From Actinomycetes bacterium (GTDB taxonomy: Bacteria; Actinomycetota; Acidimicrobiia; Acidimicrobiales; Acidimicrobiaceae): DNA of 64,000 nucleotides. Positions 42,223-51,651 of this stretch are shown in pieces (positions within the stretch are counted from its first letter, which is position 1; each line of letters opens with the position of its first letter). Below the pieces are notes generated by a model. That model was not told the origin of the DNA. It did not search any database and saw only the letters and a list, made by a program, of their open reading frames with translations. Where the stretch lies: contig JAJZFV010000002.1 in the NCBI GenBank assembly GCA_021805205.1, forward strand, positions 310,001-374,000. The letters are read 5' to 3'. Both the position numbers and the translations under genes were made by a program.

Positions 42223-43099
42223 GAATTCAAAGGGACAAATTTACCTTTTGACGGCCGTTACCATTTGGGGAGCGGCCCCTGTTGCAACCTTTGCACTTGG
42301 GAAAAGCTTTTCAAGTAGTTGGCTCTTCTTTTTGAGGTTGGTTCCAACGGCGATGGCATTTCTAATTGTCTATCTCTTGCGTTCCATCGGGCAGCGTAAG
42401 GTTGTTTGGCCAGTTCGAGGTGGTATCGGTCGGACGAGGGCACTTGGCTACTCCCTATTTGGGGGAGTTTGCTACAACCTATTCATTTCACTTGCTTTGG
42501 TAACCACATCGGCGACGATCGTTGGAATTGTATTGACTACCGAACCGGTGTGGATAGTTTTTATCGACTCATCGTTCAAGAGACGTTTACCTTCGAGAAG
42601 GTTGATCGCTTCACTGGTAGTGGCGATAGCCTCGAATGTAGCGCTACTTGTCGGTGGGAGTCCCAGCATAAAGGATGCTAACCCAGGTTTGGGGGTAATC
42701 TTTGCCACGCTGGCAGCACTATCATGGGGCGTGTTTACAGTTCTTTCGGAGCGGTGGGGGGCTCCTGCCTTCGACAAGAGTGCGCAGATGGCACTTGTAT
42801 CTGCGCCCGTGGCGCTATTTGTACCGCTGATATTTGGGGGAAGTCATCCTAAGCATATCCAATTGGCCAACTTGGGCGAGATAGCCATAGTTAGTTTGGG
42901 GTCTAATCTCGTCGCTATGGTCTCATGGATTCGGGGAGTGGGAAGTGGGGGATCCCAATTTGCGGCGCTATTTCTTTATCTTCAACCGATCGCAACTATT
43001 GGATTATCGGCGATTTTTTTACACCAATCAATCTCACTTCTTACTGTAGTGTGCCTGATTTTGGTTATCGCTAGTGTCATCAATGTAACTCGTGGATAG
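42209..43099 (+). CDS. EamA/DMT-family transporter
   Basis: A 296-residue protein of the drug/metabolite transporter superfamily with two five-helix EamA repeats. The first starts IYLLTAVTIWGAAPVATFALG (about 11-31); the second starts VIFATLAALSWGVFTVLSERWG (about 162-183). Ten hydrophobic segments are visible. Such proteins export amino acids, metabolites or drugs, and the substrate here is not predictable. It starts at GTG 42209 inside the end of dnaB (14-base overlap) with no separate promoter visible, so it is probably transcribed with dnaB. A strong hairpin follows the stop. Confidence 0.88.
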   Translation: MTTTRNSKGQIYLLTAVTIWGAAPVATFALGKSFSSSWLFFLRLVPTAMAFLIVYLLRSIGQRKVVWPVRGGIGRTRALGYSLFGGVCYNLFISLALVTTSATIVGIVLTTEPVWIVFIDSSFKRRLPSRRLIASLVVAIASNVALLVGGSPSIKDANPGLGVIFATLAALSWGVFTVLSERWGAPAFDKSAQMALVSAPVALFVPLIFGGSHPKHIQLANLGEIAIVSLGSNLVAMVSWIRGVGSGGSQFAALFLYLQPIATIGLSAIFLHQSISLLTVVCLILVIASVINVTRG

Positions 43100-43133
43100 A
43101 CCAATGCAAGCGGTCTCCCGCTTGCATTGGTCT
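43098..43133. terminator. Perfect hairpin between converging transporter and aconitase genes
   Basis: A 16-bp perfect stem (43098-43113 with 43118-43133) closes a TCTC loop. It begins at the transporter stop codon and ends seven bases before the acnA stop. No T-run follows on either strand, so it is not a classical intrinsic terminator, but position and stability suggest a bidirectional transcript end. Confidence 0.75.
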
Positions 43134-43140
43134 AGGATCC

Positions 43141-45798
43141 TTACTTCGCAGCTAGATTGCGAAGGACGTACTGCAGGATTCCGCCGTGGCGGTAGTATTC
43201 GAGTTCTCCTGGTGTATCGATTCGGAGTCGAACTGTGAACTCCTTGTCACCTGCTACCACCTGTAAGGTGGCTGGCTTGGTACCTGAGTTGAGAGACTCT
43301 ACTCCGAGGATCGAGAAGTCTTCATATCCAGTTAGCCCCAGCGAATCGACGCTTTGACCTTCCATGAATTGAAGTGGCAAGATTCCCATCCCGACCAAGT
43401 TGGATCGGTGGATGCGCTCAAAGCTCTCGGCTATAACCGCCTTTACCCCAAGGAGGTTGGTGCCCTTGGCTGCCCAGTCGCGAGACGAACCAGATCCATA
43501 CTCTTTGCCTGCGAGTATCACAAGGGGAACTGAGCGCTCCTTGTACTTCATCGCTGCGTCGTAGATCGTGGTGATCTCACCGTCGGGCAACAATTTGGTG
43601 AAGCCACCCTCTTTGCCGTCGGCTAGGCGGTTGCGAATCCTTATATTCGCAAAAGTGCCTCTGATCATTACTTCGTGGTTTCCTCTTCGAGCCCCATAGG
43701 AGTTGAAGTCTTCACCACTTACGCCATTTTCGGTTAGCCAAAGGCCTGCAGGCGAGGTAGCTCGGATATTTCCAGCTGGCGAGATGTGATCAGTTGTTAC
43801 TGAGTCGCCAAAGATTCCAAGAACCTTGGCACTAGAGATGGCAGTTACCGGTACTGGCTCCTTGGGGATGCCGTCGAAGAAAGGAGCTTGTCGCACATAG
43901 GTAGAGGTCTCGTTATCCCATGCAAAGTGGTCTCCAGTTGGAATTTCGAGGGACTGCCACCTTTCGTCGCCCTGGAATGCTCCGGCATATGAAGAGGTGA
44001 ACATCTCGGTTCCGATGGCCTCGCGTATAACCTCGGCCACCTCAGCCTCTGTGGGCCAGATATCTTTGAGGAAGACCTCTTTACCCTCTGCGTCGACCGC
44101 GATCGGATCGGTCATGATGTCGATGTTCATCGTGCCGGCTATGGCGTATGCGATCACTAATGGTGGTGAGGCTAGATAGTTCATGCGAACATCTGGGTTG
44201 ATGCGCCCTTCGAAGTTGCGGTTACCAGATAGTACCGAGACTGCGGCGATGTTGTTTTCATTGATCGCCTGTGACACCTCGGGAATGAGCGGGCCAGAGT
44301 TACCAATGCAGGTGGTACAGCCGTAACCCACCAGGTAAAAGCCCATCTTCTCAAGGTAGGGCGTCAAGTTGGATCGGTCATAGTAGTCCATTACTACCTT
44401 TGAACCCGGTGCCAAGGTGGTCTTTACCCAAGGCTTCCTCGTAATGCCGCGCTCAACCGCCTTCTTCGCTACTAGACCAGCTGCCACCATAACCGATGGG
44501 TTGGAGGTGTTTGTACATGAGGTAATCGCGGCGATGACCACAGCGCCGTGTTCGATCTCAAAGCTTGTAGTGTCGGCTAGGGTTACCTGGCCTTTGGCCT
44601 CACGGTCGCCATTGGAGATGGTAATCTGCTTGGCGAGAGCCTCTTCGAAGCTCTTCTTGGCAGATGAAAGCGATACTCGATCCTGCGGCCTCGAAGGTCC
44701 CGAGATAGATGGTACAACCGTAGAAAGGTCTAGTTCAAGCTTCTCGTCGTATTGTGGCTCCAGAGTTGGGTCGAGCCAAAGTCCCTGAGCCTTAGCATAA
44801 GCTTCGACCAGAGCGATCTGCTCTTTAGATCTGCCTGTCAACTCAAGGTAGCGAATTACCTCGTTGTCGATTGGGAAGACAGTGATCGTTGAACCGTACT
44901 CAGGCGACATGTTTCCGATGGTTGCACGGTTTTCAAGGGGGACATTGGCACAGCCAGGTCCATAAAATTCAACGAACTTTCCTACTACTCCGTGTTTACG
45001 TAGCATTTCAGTTACGACCAAAACTAGGTCGGTAGCGGTCGTTCCCGCCGGCAGCTCTCCAGTTAGCTTGATCCCAACTACCTTTGGAATGAGCATCGAT
45101 ATCGGTTGACCCAGCATCGCTGCCTCTGCCTCAATTCCACCGACGCCCCATCCTACGACGCCGAGGCCGTTGATCATGGTGGTGTGAGAGTCGGTACCGA
45201 CCAGGGTATCGGGATAAGCTACCCCTTCGTCGTCGACGAACACTACCCGTGCGAGATACTCCAAGTTGACTTGGTGACAGATTCCGGTGTCCGGTGGTAC
45301 GACAACAAAGTTGTTGAATGCCTGTTGTCCCCACCTAAGAAATTGGTAGCGCTCTTTGTTTCTTTGCGCCTCGAGGGCGGCATTGATTGAGAATGAATTT
45401 GAGGTTCCGAAGACGTCTGCGATGACTGAGTGATCGATTACAAGTTCAGCCGGGATAAGAGGATTTACATTTGATGGGTCTCCACCAAGGCCGGTAATCG
45501 CGTCGCGCATCGTCGCTAGGTCAACCACTGCGGGAACTCCAGTGAAGTCCTGCATCAAGATTCTCGCAGGCGAAAATGCAATCTCGCGCTCCTCTTGGCG
45601 AGAGGAGATCAAGGCAGTTATATCCTCAGCTGTAACCGAGACCCCATCTTCTTTCCTTAGCAGGTTTTCGAGGAGGATCTTAAGTGAGTAGGGGAGGGTC
45701 GCTACAGCACCCAACTTCGACTCATCGGCAAGTGAGTAGATCGAATAGGTTTTATCACCGACGGTAAGTGAACGCCGTGTTCCGAAGGTGTCGGCCAT
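43141..45798 (-). CDS. acnA: Aconitate hydratase A
   Basis: The TCA-cycle enzyme that isomerises citrate to isocitrate through a [4Fe-4S] cluster. At 885 residues it is the AcnA/IRP1 type. Cluster cysteines are in [15 protein letters not shown] and [14 protein letters not shown]. The N-terminal domain has [17 protein letters not shown] and [26 protein letters not shown]. The C-terminal swivel domain has [27 protein letters not shown] and [20 protein letters not shown] 45798 follows a perfect AAGGAGAATCA. Repeated boxes in the divergent upstream region suggest shared control with the adjacent VIT1-type gene. Confidence 0.98.
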   Translation of the reverse strand: MADTFGTRRSLTVGDKTYSIYSLADESKLGAVATLPYSLKILLENLLRKEDGVSVTAEDITALISSRQEEREIAFSPARILMQDFTGVPAVVDLATMRDAITGLGGDPSNVNPLIPAELVIDHSVIADVFGTSNSFSINAALEAQRNKERYQFLRWGQQAFNNFVVVPPDTGICHQVNLEYLARVVFVDDEGVAYPDTLVGTDSHTTMINGLGVVGWGVGGIEAEAAMLGQPISMLIPKVVGIKLTGELPAGTTATDLVLVVTEMLRKHGVVGKFVEFYGPGCANVPLENRATIGNMSPEYGSTITVFPIDNEVIRYLELTGRSKEQIALVEAYAKAQGLWLDPTLEPQYDEKLELDLSTVVPSISGPSRPQDRVSLSSAKKSFEEALAKQITISNGDREAKGQVTLADTTSFEIEHGAVVIAAITSCTNTSNPSVMVAAGLVAKKAVERGITRKPWVKTTLAPGSKVVMDYYDRSNLTPYLEKMGFYLVGYGCTTCIGNSGPLIPEVSQAINENNIAAVSVLSGNRNFEGRINPDVRMNYLASPPLVIAYAIAGTMNIDIMTDPIAVDAEGKEVFLKDIWPTEAEVAEVIREAIGTEMFTSSYAGAFQGDERWQSLEIPTGDHFAWDNETSTYVRQAPFFDGIPKEPVPVTAISSAKVLGIFGDSVTTDHISPAGNIRATSPAGLWLTENGVSGEDFNSYGARRGNHEVMIRGTFANIRIRNRLADGKEGGFTKLLPDGEITTIYDAAMKYKERSVPLVILAGKEYGSGSSRDWAAKGTNLLGVKAVIAESFERIHRSNLVGMGILPLQFMEGQSVDSLGLTGYEDFSILGVESLNSGTKPATLQVVAGDKEFTVRLRIDTPGELEYYRHGGILQYVLRNLAAK

Positions 45799-45832
45799 TG
45801 ATTCTCCTTAGTATTTTCGTTTTGCTTCAATG

Positions 45833-45884
45833 TTACTAAATCGAGCCTTTGACTTACTAATCGAGCTTCGTAGGTGCGATTAGT
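45833..45884. promoter_or_regulatory. Three TACTAATCG-type boxes between acnA and the VIT1-family gene
   Basis: TTACTAAATCGAGC (45833-45846) and TTACTAATCGAGC (45854-45866) are near-identical direct repeats 21 bases apart, two helical turns. A third copy, CGATTAGT (45877-45884), is inverted relative to ACTAATCG. All three lie 35-86 bases upstream of acnA and 77-128 bases upstream of the divergent gene. The arrangement looks like a binding site array for one regulator of both genes. Confidence 0.5.
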
Positions 45885-45960
45885 TCGATCTTGGTAAAGC
45901 CTTCCTTAACTCTAGGTAACCTAAGTTTCATCCGGCATAATTGAGGGGTAGAATGACGAC

Positions 45961-46680
45961 ATGACCTCCGTCGAAAACAAAAAGCCGCATCCAAATATTG
46001 AATCGCACAAGCTTCATCGTGCAGGGTGGCTACGTGCCGCCGTCCTGGGGGCTGACGACGGCATCGTCTCAACCGCCTCGATCATGATCGGTGTTGCTGC
46101 GACGGCTGCATCGCGTTCTGGAATACTTGCCACCGGACTTGCCGCCCTAGCTGCTGGCGCTATGGCGATGGCGGCAGGAGAGTACGTCTCGGTCTCCTCC
46201 CAGAGCGACACTGAAGAGGCTGACTTAGCTCGTGAAGCACTTGAGCTAGAGCACTACCCTGAGGCGGAGTTGCGCGAGCTTGCTGGATTTTACCAAGAGC
46301 GTGGTCTGTCGAAAGAACTAGCTCTCCAAGTCGCCGAGGCGCTTACAGCACACGATGCGCTAGGTTCGCACGCTCGTGAGGAACTTGGAATCCAAGATAT
46401 GAACCGAGCTAATCCGGTGCAGGCCGCTTTGGCGTCTGCTGCCTCGTTTACATTCGGTGCAGTCTTTCCTATCGTAGCCCTACTGTTGGCACCGTCAACT
46501 ATCAAGGTTCCGGTTATAGTAGTCGTGGCAATCGTCGCATTGGCGGTTATTGGATGGGTCGGAGCCAAGGTGGGTGGAGCTAGGCCCGTTCGTGCTACTC
46601 TTCGAGTCATGATCGGTGGTTCCCTTGCGATGGCGGTCACCGCAGGAGTAGGCGCTCTCTTTGGCCACAGCGGACTCTAG
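45961..46680 (+). CDS. VIT1/CCC1-family iron or manganese transporter
   Basis: A 239-residue membrane protein. The first part, LRAAVLGADDGIVSTASIMIGVAATAA (about 22-48), holds the conserved D-G-x-V-S/T metal site of VIT1. MAAGEYVSVSSQSDTEEADL follows, with acidic residues that bind metal. A cytoplasmic helical region (about 90-155), rich in glutamate and including ELRELAGFYQERGLSKELA and HARELEL-like motifs, matches the metal-binding domain of plant VIT1. Three more hydrophobic segments close the protein. It probably moves Fe(II) or Mn(II) out of the cytoplasm. It is divergent from aconitase, an Fe-S enzyme, with shared upstream boxes. Confidence 0.9.
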   Translation: MTSVENKKPHPNIESHKLHRAGWLRAAVLGADDGIVSTASIMIGVAATAASRSGILATGLAALAAGAMAMAAGEYVSVSSQSDTEEADLAREALELEHYPEAELRELAGFYQERGLSKELALQVAEALTAHDALGSHAREELGIQDMNRANPVQAALASAASFTFGAVFPIVALLLAPSTIKVPVIVVVAIVALAVIGWVGAKVGGARPVRATLRVMIGGSLAMAVTAGVGALFGHSGL

Positions 46681-48449
46681 AGGCCGCTGGGATCTAACGA
46701 GTCACCGTTAGGCCGCCCAAGTAGCCGCTTTATCGTAGCGCGAGTATTATTTGGTAGTATCACATCGTCGATCTCAAAGGCGTCGGCTAGTGATAGTGCG
46801 CTGGTAGATCGCAAGAGAGCTTCAAGGAGTTCGTTGTACTTTGCCTCCCTCAAGGTGGGATCGGCAATTGCTTCGAGCTCCTTTCTGTACCCAAGGCGAA
46901 CTGCTCCCTCAGGACCCATTCCTCCAAACTCACCTGTGGGCCAAGAGATAGTCTTTAGAGCCTCTTTGAAGGACCCCTTTGTCATTGCCATTGCACCAAG
47001 TCCATAACCTCGGCGAATTACGATGGCAATTAATTCTGATTGGCAACAAGCACCTTCAATAAAGAGTTGGCCGAAGCTTCTAACGCCGCCAGTTGCTTCG
47101 GCTGCAGGTCCTACGACAAAGCCGGGAGTGTCAATGAGCGAGATGATTGGCAGCTGGAGTTTACTGGCTATTTTGTAGGCGAAGGTTGCCTTATCGGCGG
47201 CGTCTCTATCGATGGCCCCAGCTAGGTGGCGCGAATCGTTAGCCATAATCACGGCGCTAACTCCCTCAACTCGAGTTAAGAAAGTCCGGAGGTTTCTGCC
47301 AAACTTAGCCTTTAGCTCGATCTTGGTCGTAGCATCGCTCACTCCATCGATGATGAGATCGAGATCGAAGGTGCGCCCCCTCTTTTGCGGAACAACGCTA
47401 TTTAGATCGATCGTCGCCGATGCGTCGGTGGGGGTTGTCACTTTATTGGTTATCAATCCCAGGATTTGCTTACAAAGCCCAATTGCATCTGTCATATCAG
47501 TTGCTCTGATATCGATCGCGCCGCTCTCTTCGTGGATGTGGATCGGACCGACCTCGCTGGGGTGAAATGTTCCGAGGCCGGCGCCCTCAATCATCGCCGG
47601 ACCACCCATCCCCATCGATAGCCCCTCGGTTCCGATCATCAAATCTGCAACCGCTGCTAGTGCGGCATTGCCGGCAAAGGTGTAACCACTTACGATTGCG
47701 ATGTGGGGAACTTTTTTTGCGAGCTTGGCCAATTCTGCGAATGAGCTCACTTCTAGGCCTGTTGGAACGAAGCCGTCGCTGTCACCTGGCCTACCGCCGC
47801 CTCCGTCAGCGAAAGTGACCAGTGGAATTCTTAGACGAGAGGTGATATCAATGATCCGATCTAATTTTCGGTGATTTTGAAGACCTTGAGTTCCCGCTAG
47901 AACGTCGTAGTCGTAACAGATGGTGGCGACTGGTGTGCCCTCAACCGTTCCTATACCAGTTATTACTCCATCGTTTTGGGTTCGATCAACTAGGTCGTCA
48001 TAGTCGCGTCGTCGCCTTTGGGCTGCAATTGCAAATCTTCCGTACTCCTCGAAGCTTCCATCGTCGAATAGAAGTTCGATGCGTTCCAGTGCAGTTAACT
48101 CCCCCTTTCGCCGGTCACCTCTTAGGCGTGCGGCCTGGGAAAGGTACAGTTCATTTCGCTTTGCCAATAGATCGAAGTCGGGTAAGTCTTCCTCTTTGGC
48201 ACTCTGGGGTTCAATAGATTCCGCTTGTTCAGAAGTGTCGATGGTGCAGATGACGTCACCAGTTGAAATCTGGCTCCCAACCGCAACATTCACGGCTACG
48301 ATTCGACCACTTACCTCTCCCTTTATCTCGTACTCCATCTTCATCGACTCGACATAGCAGATGACGGTGGTCTCCGTGATAATGCTGTTGTTGCCGATTC
48401 TTAATTCGCTTATGGTTCCAGATACTGGAGAGGCGACGGTGTTGATCAT
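46677..48449 (-). CDS. Acyl-CoA carboxylase subunit: biotinyl domain fused to carboxyltransferase
   Basis: A 590-residue fusion. Residues 1-72 are a biotin carrier domain with the biotinylation motif VESMKMEYE, modified lysine near 38, flanked by SPVSGTISELRIG and VNVAVGSQISTGDVIC. Residues about 90-585 are a complete acyl-CoA carboxyltransferase: ARLRGDRRKGELTALERIELLFDDGSFEE, the N-lobe GGGRPGDSDGFVP, and the C-lobe LPIISLIDTPGFVVGPAAEATGG. No biotin carboxylase domain is present and none is encoded nearby, so it must borrow one in trans. ATG 48449 follows GGAAAGGGCAG. It shares its last four bases with the convergent VIT1-family stop. Confidence 0.9.
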   Translation of the reverse strand: MINTVASPVSGTISELRIGNNSIITETTVICYVESMKMEYEIKGEVSGRIVAVNVAVGSQISTGDVICTIDTSEQAESIEPQSAKEEDLPDFDLLAKRNELYLSQAARLRGDRRKGELTALERIELLFDDGSFEEYGRFAIAAQRRRRDYDDLVDRTQNDGVITGIGTVEGTPVATICYDYDVLAGTQGLQNHRKLDRIIDITSRLRIPLVTFADGGGGRPGDSDGFVPTGLEVSSFAELAKLAKKVPHIAIVSGYTFAGNAALAAVADLMIGTEGLSMGMGGPAMIEGAGLGTFHPSEVGPIHIHEESGAIDIRATDMTDAIGLCKQILGLITNKVTTPTDASATIDLNSVVPQKRGRTFDLDLIIDGVSDATTKIELKAKFGRNLRTFLTRVEGVSAVIMANDSRHLAGAIDRDAADKATFAYKIASKLQLPIISLIDTPGFVVGPAAEATGGVRSFGQLFIEGACCQSELIAIVIRRGYGLGAMAMTKGSFKEALKTISWPTGEFGGMGPEGAVRLGYRKELEAIADPTLREAKYNELLEALLRSTSALSLADAFEIDDVILPNNTRATIKRLLGRPNGDSLDPSGL

Positions 48450-48528
48450 CTGCCCTTTCCTAACTTTGATTTAGTTAGATAGAACCTAACAAAGCTAGCA
48501 ATCGAAAATCGAGGAATAACCAGATTTG

Positions 48529-49128
48529 CTAGTGGTAGTGGTGTCTAAGCATCATATTGTCGTCGTATGAGGGAGGTTCTCCACAGACGGGACAAGGTGG
48601 AAATACCTCTGACTCGATAACCCACTTGGGGTCGACATCTATAATTTCGATTCCCGCCAATACCGTGAGTAGCATTCCTTTGGCGAAGAGATCTCGTACC
48701 TCTTCCTTGTGGATTCCATCGATATCGGCTACCTGTGCCCAAAGCCGCTTATATCTTTCGCGAACGATCGAGCCGATCTCCGGAACTGATGCTGCAGCGT
48801 AACACTGAAGTTGTGCCCTTAGTAGATCTTTGTCGGATAGGTAATTGAGGTATGCATTGCCGATTGCTAGAAGAGCGTCGTTTCCGCTTAGCCCCTTCGA
48901 TGCCTCACTCATCAACTCCTCGACGCAGTCGAAGGTGTAATCGATGCAAGCTGCGATGAGCTGCGCTTTGGAGGGGAAGATCCTAAAGAGATAGGCCTGT
49001 GATATCCCGGCATCAGAGGCGATGCTCGCGGTAGAGGTTGCGTTGAATCCGAAGTTGGCAAAGTGAGCGAGAGCCACGTCAATTATCTCTTTTCGACGCA
49101 ACTCGGCGGGCTTTCTCTCTCTTGTCAA
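48529..49128 (-). CDS. TetR-family regulator with a C-terminal Cys/His motif
   Basis: A 199-residue regulator. The DNA-binding helix-turn-helix is RRKEIIDVALAHFANFGFNATSTASIASDAGISQAYLFRIFPSKAQLI (about 11-58), the TetR signature. The ligand-binding domain is helical. The last 20 residues, CPVCGEPPSYDDNMMLRHHYH, carry C-x-x-C and three histidines, unusual for TetR proteins and suggesting metal binding. It starts at TTG 49128. It precedes the carboxylase fusion by 79 bases in the same direction, so it may regulate that gene. Confidence 0.87.
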   Translation of the reverse strand: MTRERKPAELRRKEIIDVALAHFANFGFNATSTASIASDAGISQAYLFRIFPSKAQLIAACIDYTFDCVEELMSEASKGLSGNDALLAIGNAYLNYLSDKDLLRAQLQCYAAASVPEIGSIVRERYKRLWAQVADIDGIHKEEVRDLFAKGMLLTVLAGIEIIDVDPKWVIESEVFPPCPVCGEPPSYDDNMMLRHHYH

Positions 49129-49488
49129 CCGATCAACCTTCCCTGCTTCTCAATCTTTCTAGACCTTTGGTCTTCAAAGATGACTCCTTCAGTATAACAA
49201 TGCCCGTGACCCCAGTTTGGGGGCAACTAATTACACCGGTTTCCCTGGTCTCGTCGCCACTCTTTGGGGAGGCGGGAAGACAGCTGCTTTTGGAGGTTCA
49301 AATTTTGGCCCTCTGATCAGATACACCCTCTATCTTTTTGTGGGCAACACATCTAAGCGATGATGAAATTGAGGCTAGCTCGCCGCAGGTGATACTTATT
49401 TGTTACTTTCGTTACGGGGTATTCGAGTAGATTCTTCCTTTTAAATGAAGTTGGAAGCTCTCTCTGTCGTGGGGTTAGGTGGTATCGC
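49129..49488. other. Divergent intergenic region, TetR gene and PfkB-family kinase
   Basis: About 360 bases that must hold promoters for the divergent tetR-type and pfkB-type genes. Short open frames occur, for example around 49200-49316 on the plus strand, but none has a ribosome-binding site or domain that I recognise. I see no strong palindrome typical of a TetR operator. Confidence 0.4.
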
Positions 49489-50433
49489 ATGCGTCGTGAT
49501 CTGGTAGGAGTAATTGGCGAAAACCTCGTCGACCTCATAGTTGCTGGTGATAGAACTCCCGCATTAGTGGCAGGAGGCGGACCATTTAACGTTGCTAGGA
49601 CCGTCGCTCGACTCGGGGCTCGCTCTCTCGCTCTCATGGGCATATCAGAGGATGTCTTTGGACGTCAAATCCGCGAGAAACTTCTTAGCGACGGAGTAGT
49701 ACTGGGATATGGCGAGGCATTAATCTATCCAACGACGATTGCGATAGCTGAAGTTGAAGAGGGGGTCGCAAGCTACCACTTTCACCTCTTCGAGACAGCG
49801 GCCTTTCAGGTCGACCGAAGGTCGTTAGAGGAGATCGTCAAGGAACACTCCATTGAATTGGGGGCGCTCTACATAGGAACCCTGGCACTCTTCGTCGAGC
49901 CGATGGCTACTGCGGGTGAGGAGTTGATATTAAATTGTGATCAAGATCTGATTGTACTTATTGACCCCAACTGTCGTCCTGCTGCGGTGCGTGACCGACA
50001 GGATTACATCGATCGGGTAGTTCGAATATTTGCCCGGAGCGATTTGGTGAAAGTGAGTGCCGAAGACCTCCTCTACCTTTACGGCGATGAACCCCATGAG
50101 GAGTCGGTTGGCAAGATTCGTAAGGCCGGAGCGAAGATCGTATTTGTTACAAATGGAGGGCTCCCACTAGAGCTTTACCATCCCGAAGGATCAGAGAGCT
50201 TTGAGGTAGCTCAAGTCGATGTCATCGACACTGTGGGCGCCGGGGACTCCTTCGTCGGTGGTTTTTTGGCCTATTGGCTGCAGAGGGGGTATTCCAGAGG
50301 TGACCTAGCTAACTTCGAATATGTAAAGGATGGGGTTAGGGCTGCAATGGAGATATCGGCTTTGACTTGTCAGAGAGAGGGAGCTGAGCCACCGTTGCGG
50401 GCCGAGATGACGTCGTCTGCCCACTGGAGCTAG
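49489..50433 (+). CDS. PfkB-family carbohydrate kinase (fructokinase-like)
   Basis: A ribokinase-fold sugar kinase of 314 residues. The N-terminal signature region includes GENLVDLIV, ALVAGGGPFNVARTVARLG (the substrate-binding G-G-G/A-x-x-N-x-A) and GISEDVFGRQIREKL. The C-terminal DTVGAGDSFVGGFL (about 249-262) holds the catalytic aspartate and anion hole. The order and length are closest to fructokinases, but sugar specificity is not certain. ATG 49489 lies seven bases after AGGTGG. It stands alone and diverges from the TetR gene. Confidence 0.9.
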   Translation: MRRDLVGVIGENLVDLIVAGDRTPALVAGGGPFNVARTVARLGARSLALMGISEDVFGRQIREKLLSDGVVLGYGEALIYPTTIAIAEVEEGVASYHFHLFETAAFQVDRRSLEEIVKEHSIELGALYIGTLALFVEPMATAGEELILNCDQDLIVLIDPNCRPAAVRDRQDYIDRVVRIFARSDLVKVSAEDLLYLYGDEPHEESVGKIRKAGAKIVFVTNGGLPLELYHPEGSESFEVAQVDVIDTVGAGDSFVGGFLAYWLQRGYSRGDLANFEYVKDGVRAAMEISALTCQREGAEPPLRAEMTSSAHWS

Positions 50434-50531
50434 CTTGTCGATTGAGATATCGATCGCTTTCGCACGCACAAAGCTGCGGAAATACCCCATAGCTGCGGCG
50501 AGACCTGCGCTCTAAGGTGCGATGGCCTTTT

Positions 50532-50942
50532 TTAGTTTTGACTTTTACTGGTGAGTTGAAGCGGAGGCGTTCCATAGAGGTTGGCCATTGGATTACCTCG
50601 TTGAACCATGAAGATCAGTAGAAGGATTGTGCCGACTATCGGAACGAAGGTCACGAGCATCCATAGCCCACTCTTCCCAGTGTCGTGGAGGCGTCGAACC
50701 GCGAGCGAAAGACCCGGGATGAAGACTGCAAGTAAGAAGAGACTATCAAAAAGCGCATAGAAGGACGAAATTCGAGTGAGCATTGACAAGAAGATAGAGA
50801 CGACCGTCGTGGCCACTATGAACCACCAGTACTCGCCCCTACTAGCTCGTCCTCGAAAGTTCGTAAAATTTTTGAAAGCCAAAGTCAAAGCTGATACCAA
50901 ATCCATAAGGCCGATGTTATCAGCAACTGTGGCGAGCTTCAA
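50532..50942 (-). CDS. DUF805 membrane protein
   Basis: A 136-residue membrane protein of the DUF805 family, whose role is unknown. Family marks are AFKNFTNFRGRASRGEYWWFIV (about 22-43) and VRRLHDTGKSGLWMLVTFVPIVGTILLLI (about 82-110); three to four hydrophobic segments are present. TTG 50942 follows AAAGGAG; ATG at 50906 would give a start closer to the usual family start and remains possible. It converges with the PfkB-type gene. Confidence 0.9.
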   Translation of the reverse strand: MKLATVADNIGLMDLVSALTLAFKNFTNFRGRASRGEYWWFIVATTVVSIFLSMLTRISSFYALFDSLFLLAVFIPGLSLAVRRLHDTGKSGLWMLVTFVPIVGTILLLIFMVQRGNPMANLYGTPPLQLTSKSQN

Positions 50943-51463
50943 TAAAAAGGCTCCTTTATTTTTTATTGCTCAAGTACAACAGTTCTCTATTTATTACCTG
51001 CATCCGCTTGGCGAAGCTCTTTAACTGGCAATTGCAAATTAGTTGAACTGCTGGAGGTTAAGGTGAAACCTACACCTGTTTGACTCCTAGTTAGGCGAGG
51101 TTAGTCAGGCGAGGTTAGTCAGGCGAGGTGGCTTTCGTTGAAGTAGTGGTTGACTTCCAAACCATTTTTTCTAAGGTAATTGCTAGGTAACCAAAGCTGA
51201 ACTCAATAAAACCCCTAGCACGCTAGTAACTTCTCTAGAGGTCGATATTAGTACTAAAACTTGGCAACTCAATTTGCGTAGTAAGTTGGTCAGGTATAGA
51301 TCGGCGATAACAACTTTACAATGAATTTGGCGGCTGCAAAGATTATAAAGTAATGACAAAGTTTCAAATATGAATTTGCTTTCGGTCGCTAATTGATGGG
51401 TCTTTAATTTTTAATTTTTCCAATTAGGTGAACGAATTTATCGCAAGTTCCGGTAATGTTGAA
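50943..51463. other. AT-rich intergenic stretch before the met operon leader
   Basis: About 520 bases without a convincing gene. It contains the tandem 14-base repeats at 51087-51128 and, near its right end, long AT-rich runs that probably include the promoter of the riboswitch-metY-metX transcript. No RNA gene is recognised outside the riboswitch. Confidence 0.5.
51087..51128. repeat. Tandem 14-base repeat, three units
   Basis: TTAGTCAGGCGAGG occurs twice in perfect tandem (51101-51114 and 51115-51128), preceded by a diverged copy CTAGTTAGGCGAGG (51087-51100). The array lies in a non-coding stretch and may have arisen by slippage; copy number may differ between strains. Confidence 0.8.
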
Positions 51464-51549
51464 TTAGCTCAAGATTGTTTGCCTAAAGTCCTTCGGCTGG
51501 CAAACTGGCAACCGCTCCCGCAGAACGGTGCCCCCGAAGGAAGAGCTGG
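51464..51549 (+). ncRNA. SAM-I/SAM-IV-superfamily riboswitch upstream of metY-metX
   Basis: All core parts of a SAM-I-clan aptamer can be traced. P1 is AGCTC (51466-51470) with GAGCT (51543-51547), followed by the conserved CAAGA. P2 is GTTTGCC (51477-51483) with GGCAAAC (51499-51505). The junction then carries the signature GGCAACC (51507-51513), a small P3, and CGGTGCC (51526-51532). The P2 loop CCTTCGG (51490-51496) is complementary to CCGAAGG (51534-51540), the expected pseudoknot. P4 seems absent, as in SAM-IV, and a further GTAG/CTAC hairpin follows P1. SAM binding would reduce expression of the methionine genes downstream. Confidence 0.82.
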
Positions 51550-51651
51550 TAGTTGCGTAATGCTACAAGGCGGGGTGTCCTTTCCGGGCCATCCCTATCG
51601 TTAGGAGATGAGTTACGGTGTTCTTTCGAATGTGCTTGATCTGATAGCTGT

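Noticed and set aside
49122..49316. Small plus-strand frame between the TetR and PfkB genes
   Set aside because: It overlaps the TetR start antisense, has no ribosome-binding site and no recognisable feature.
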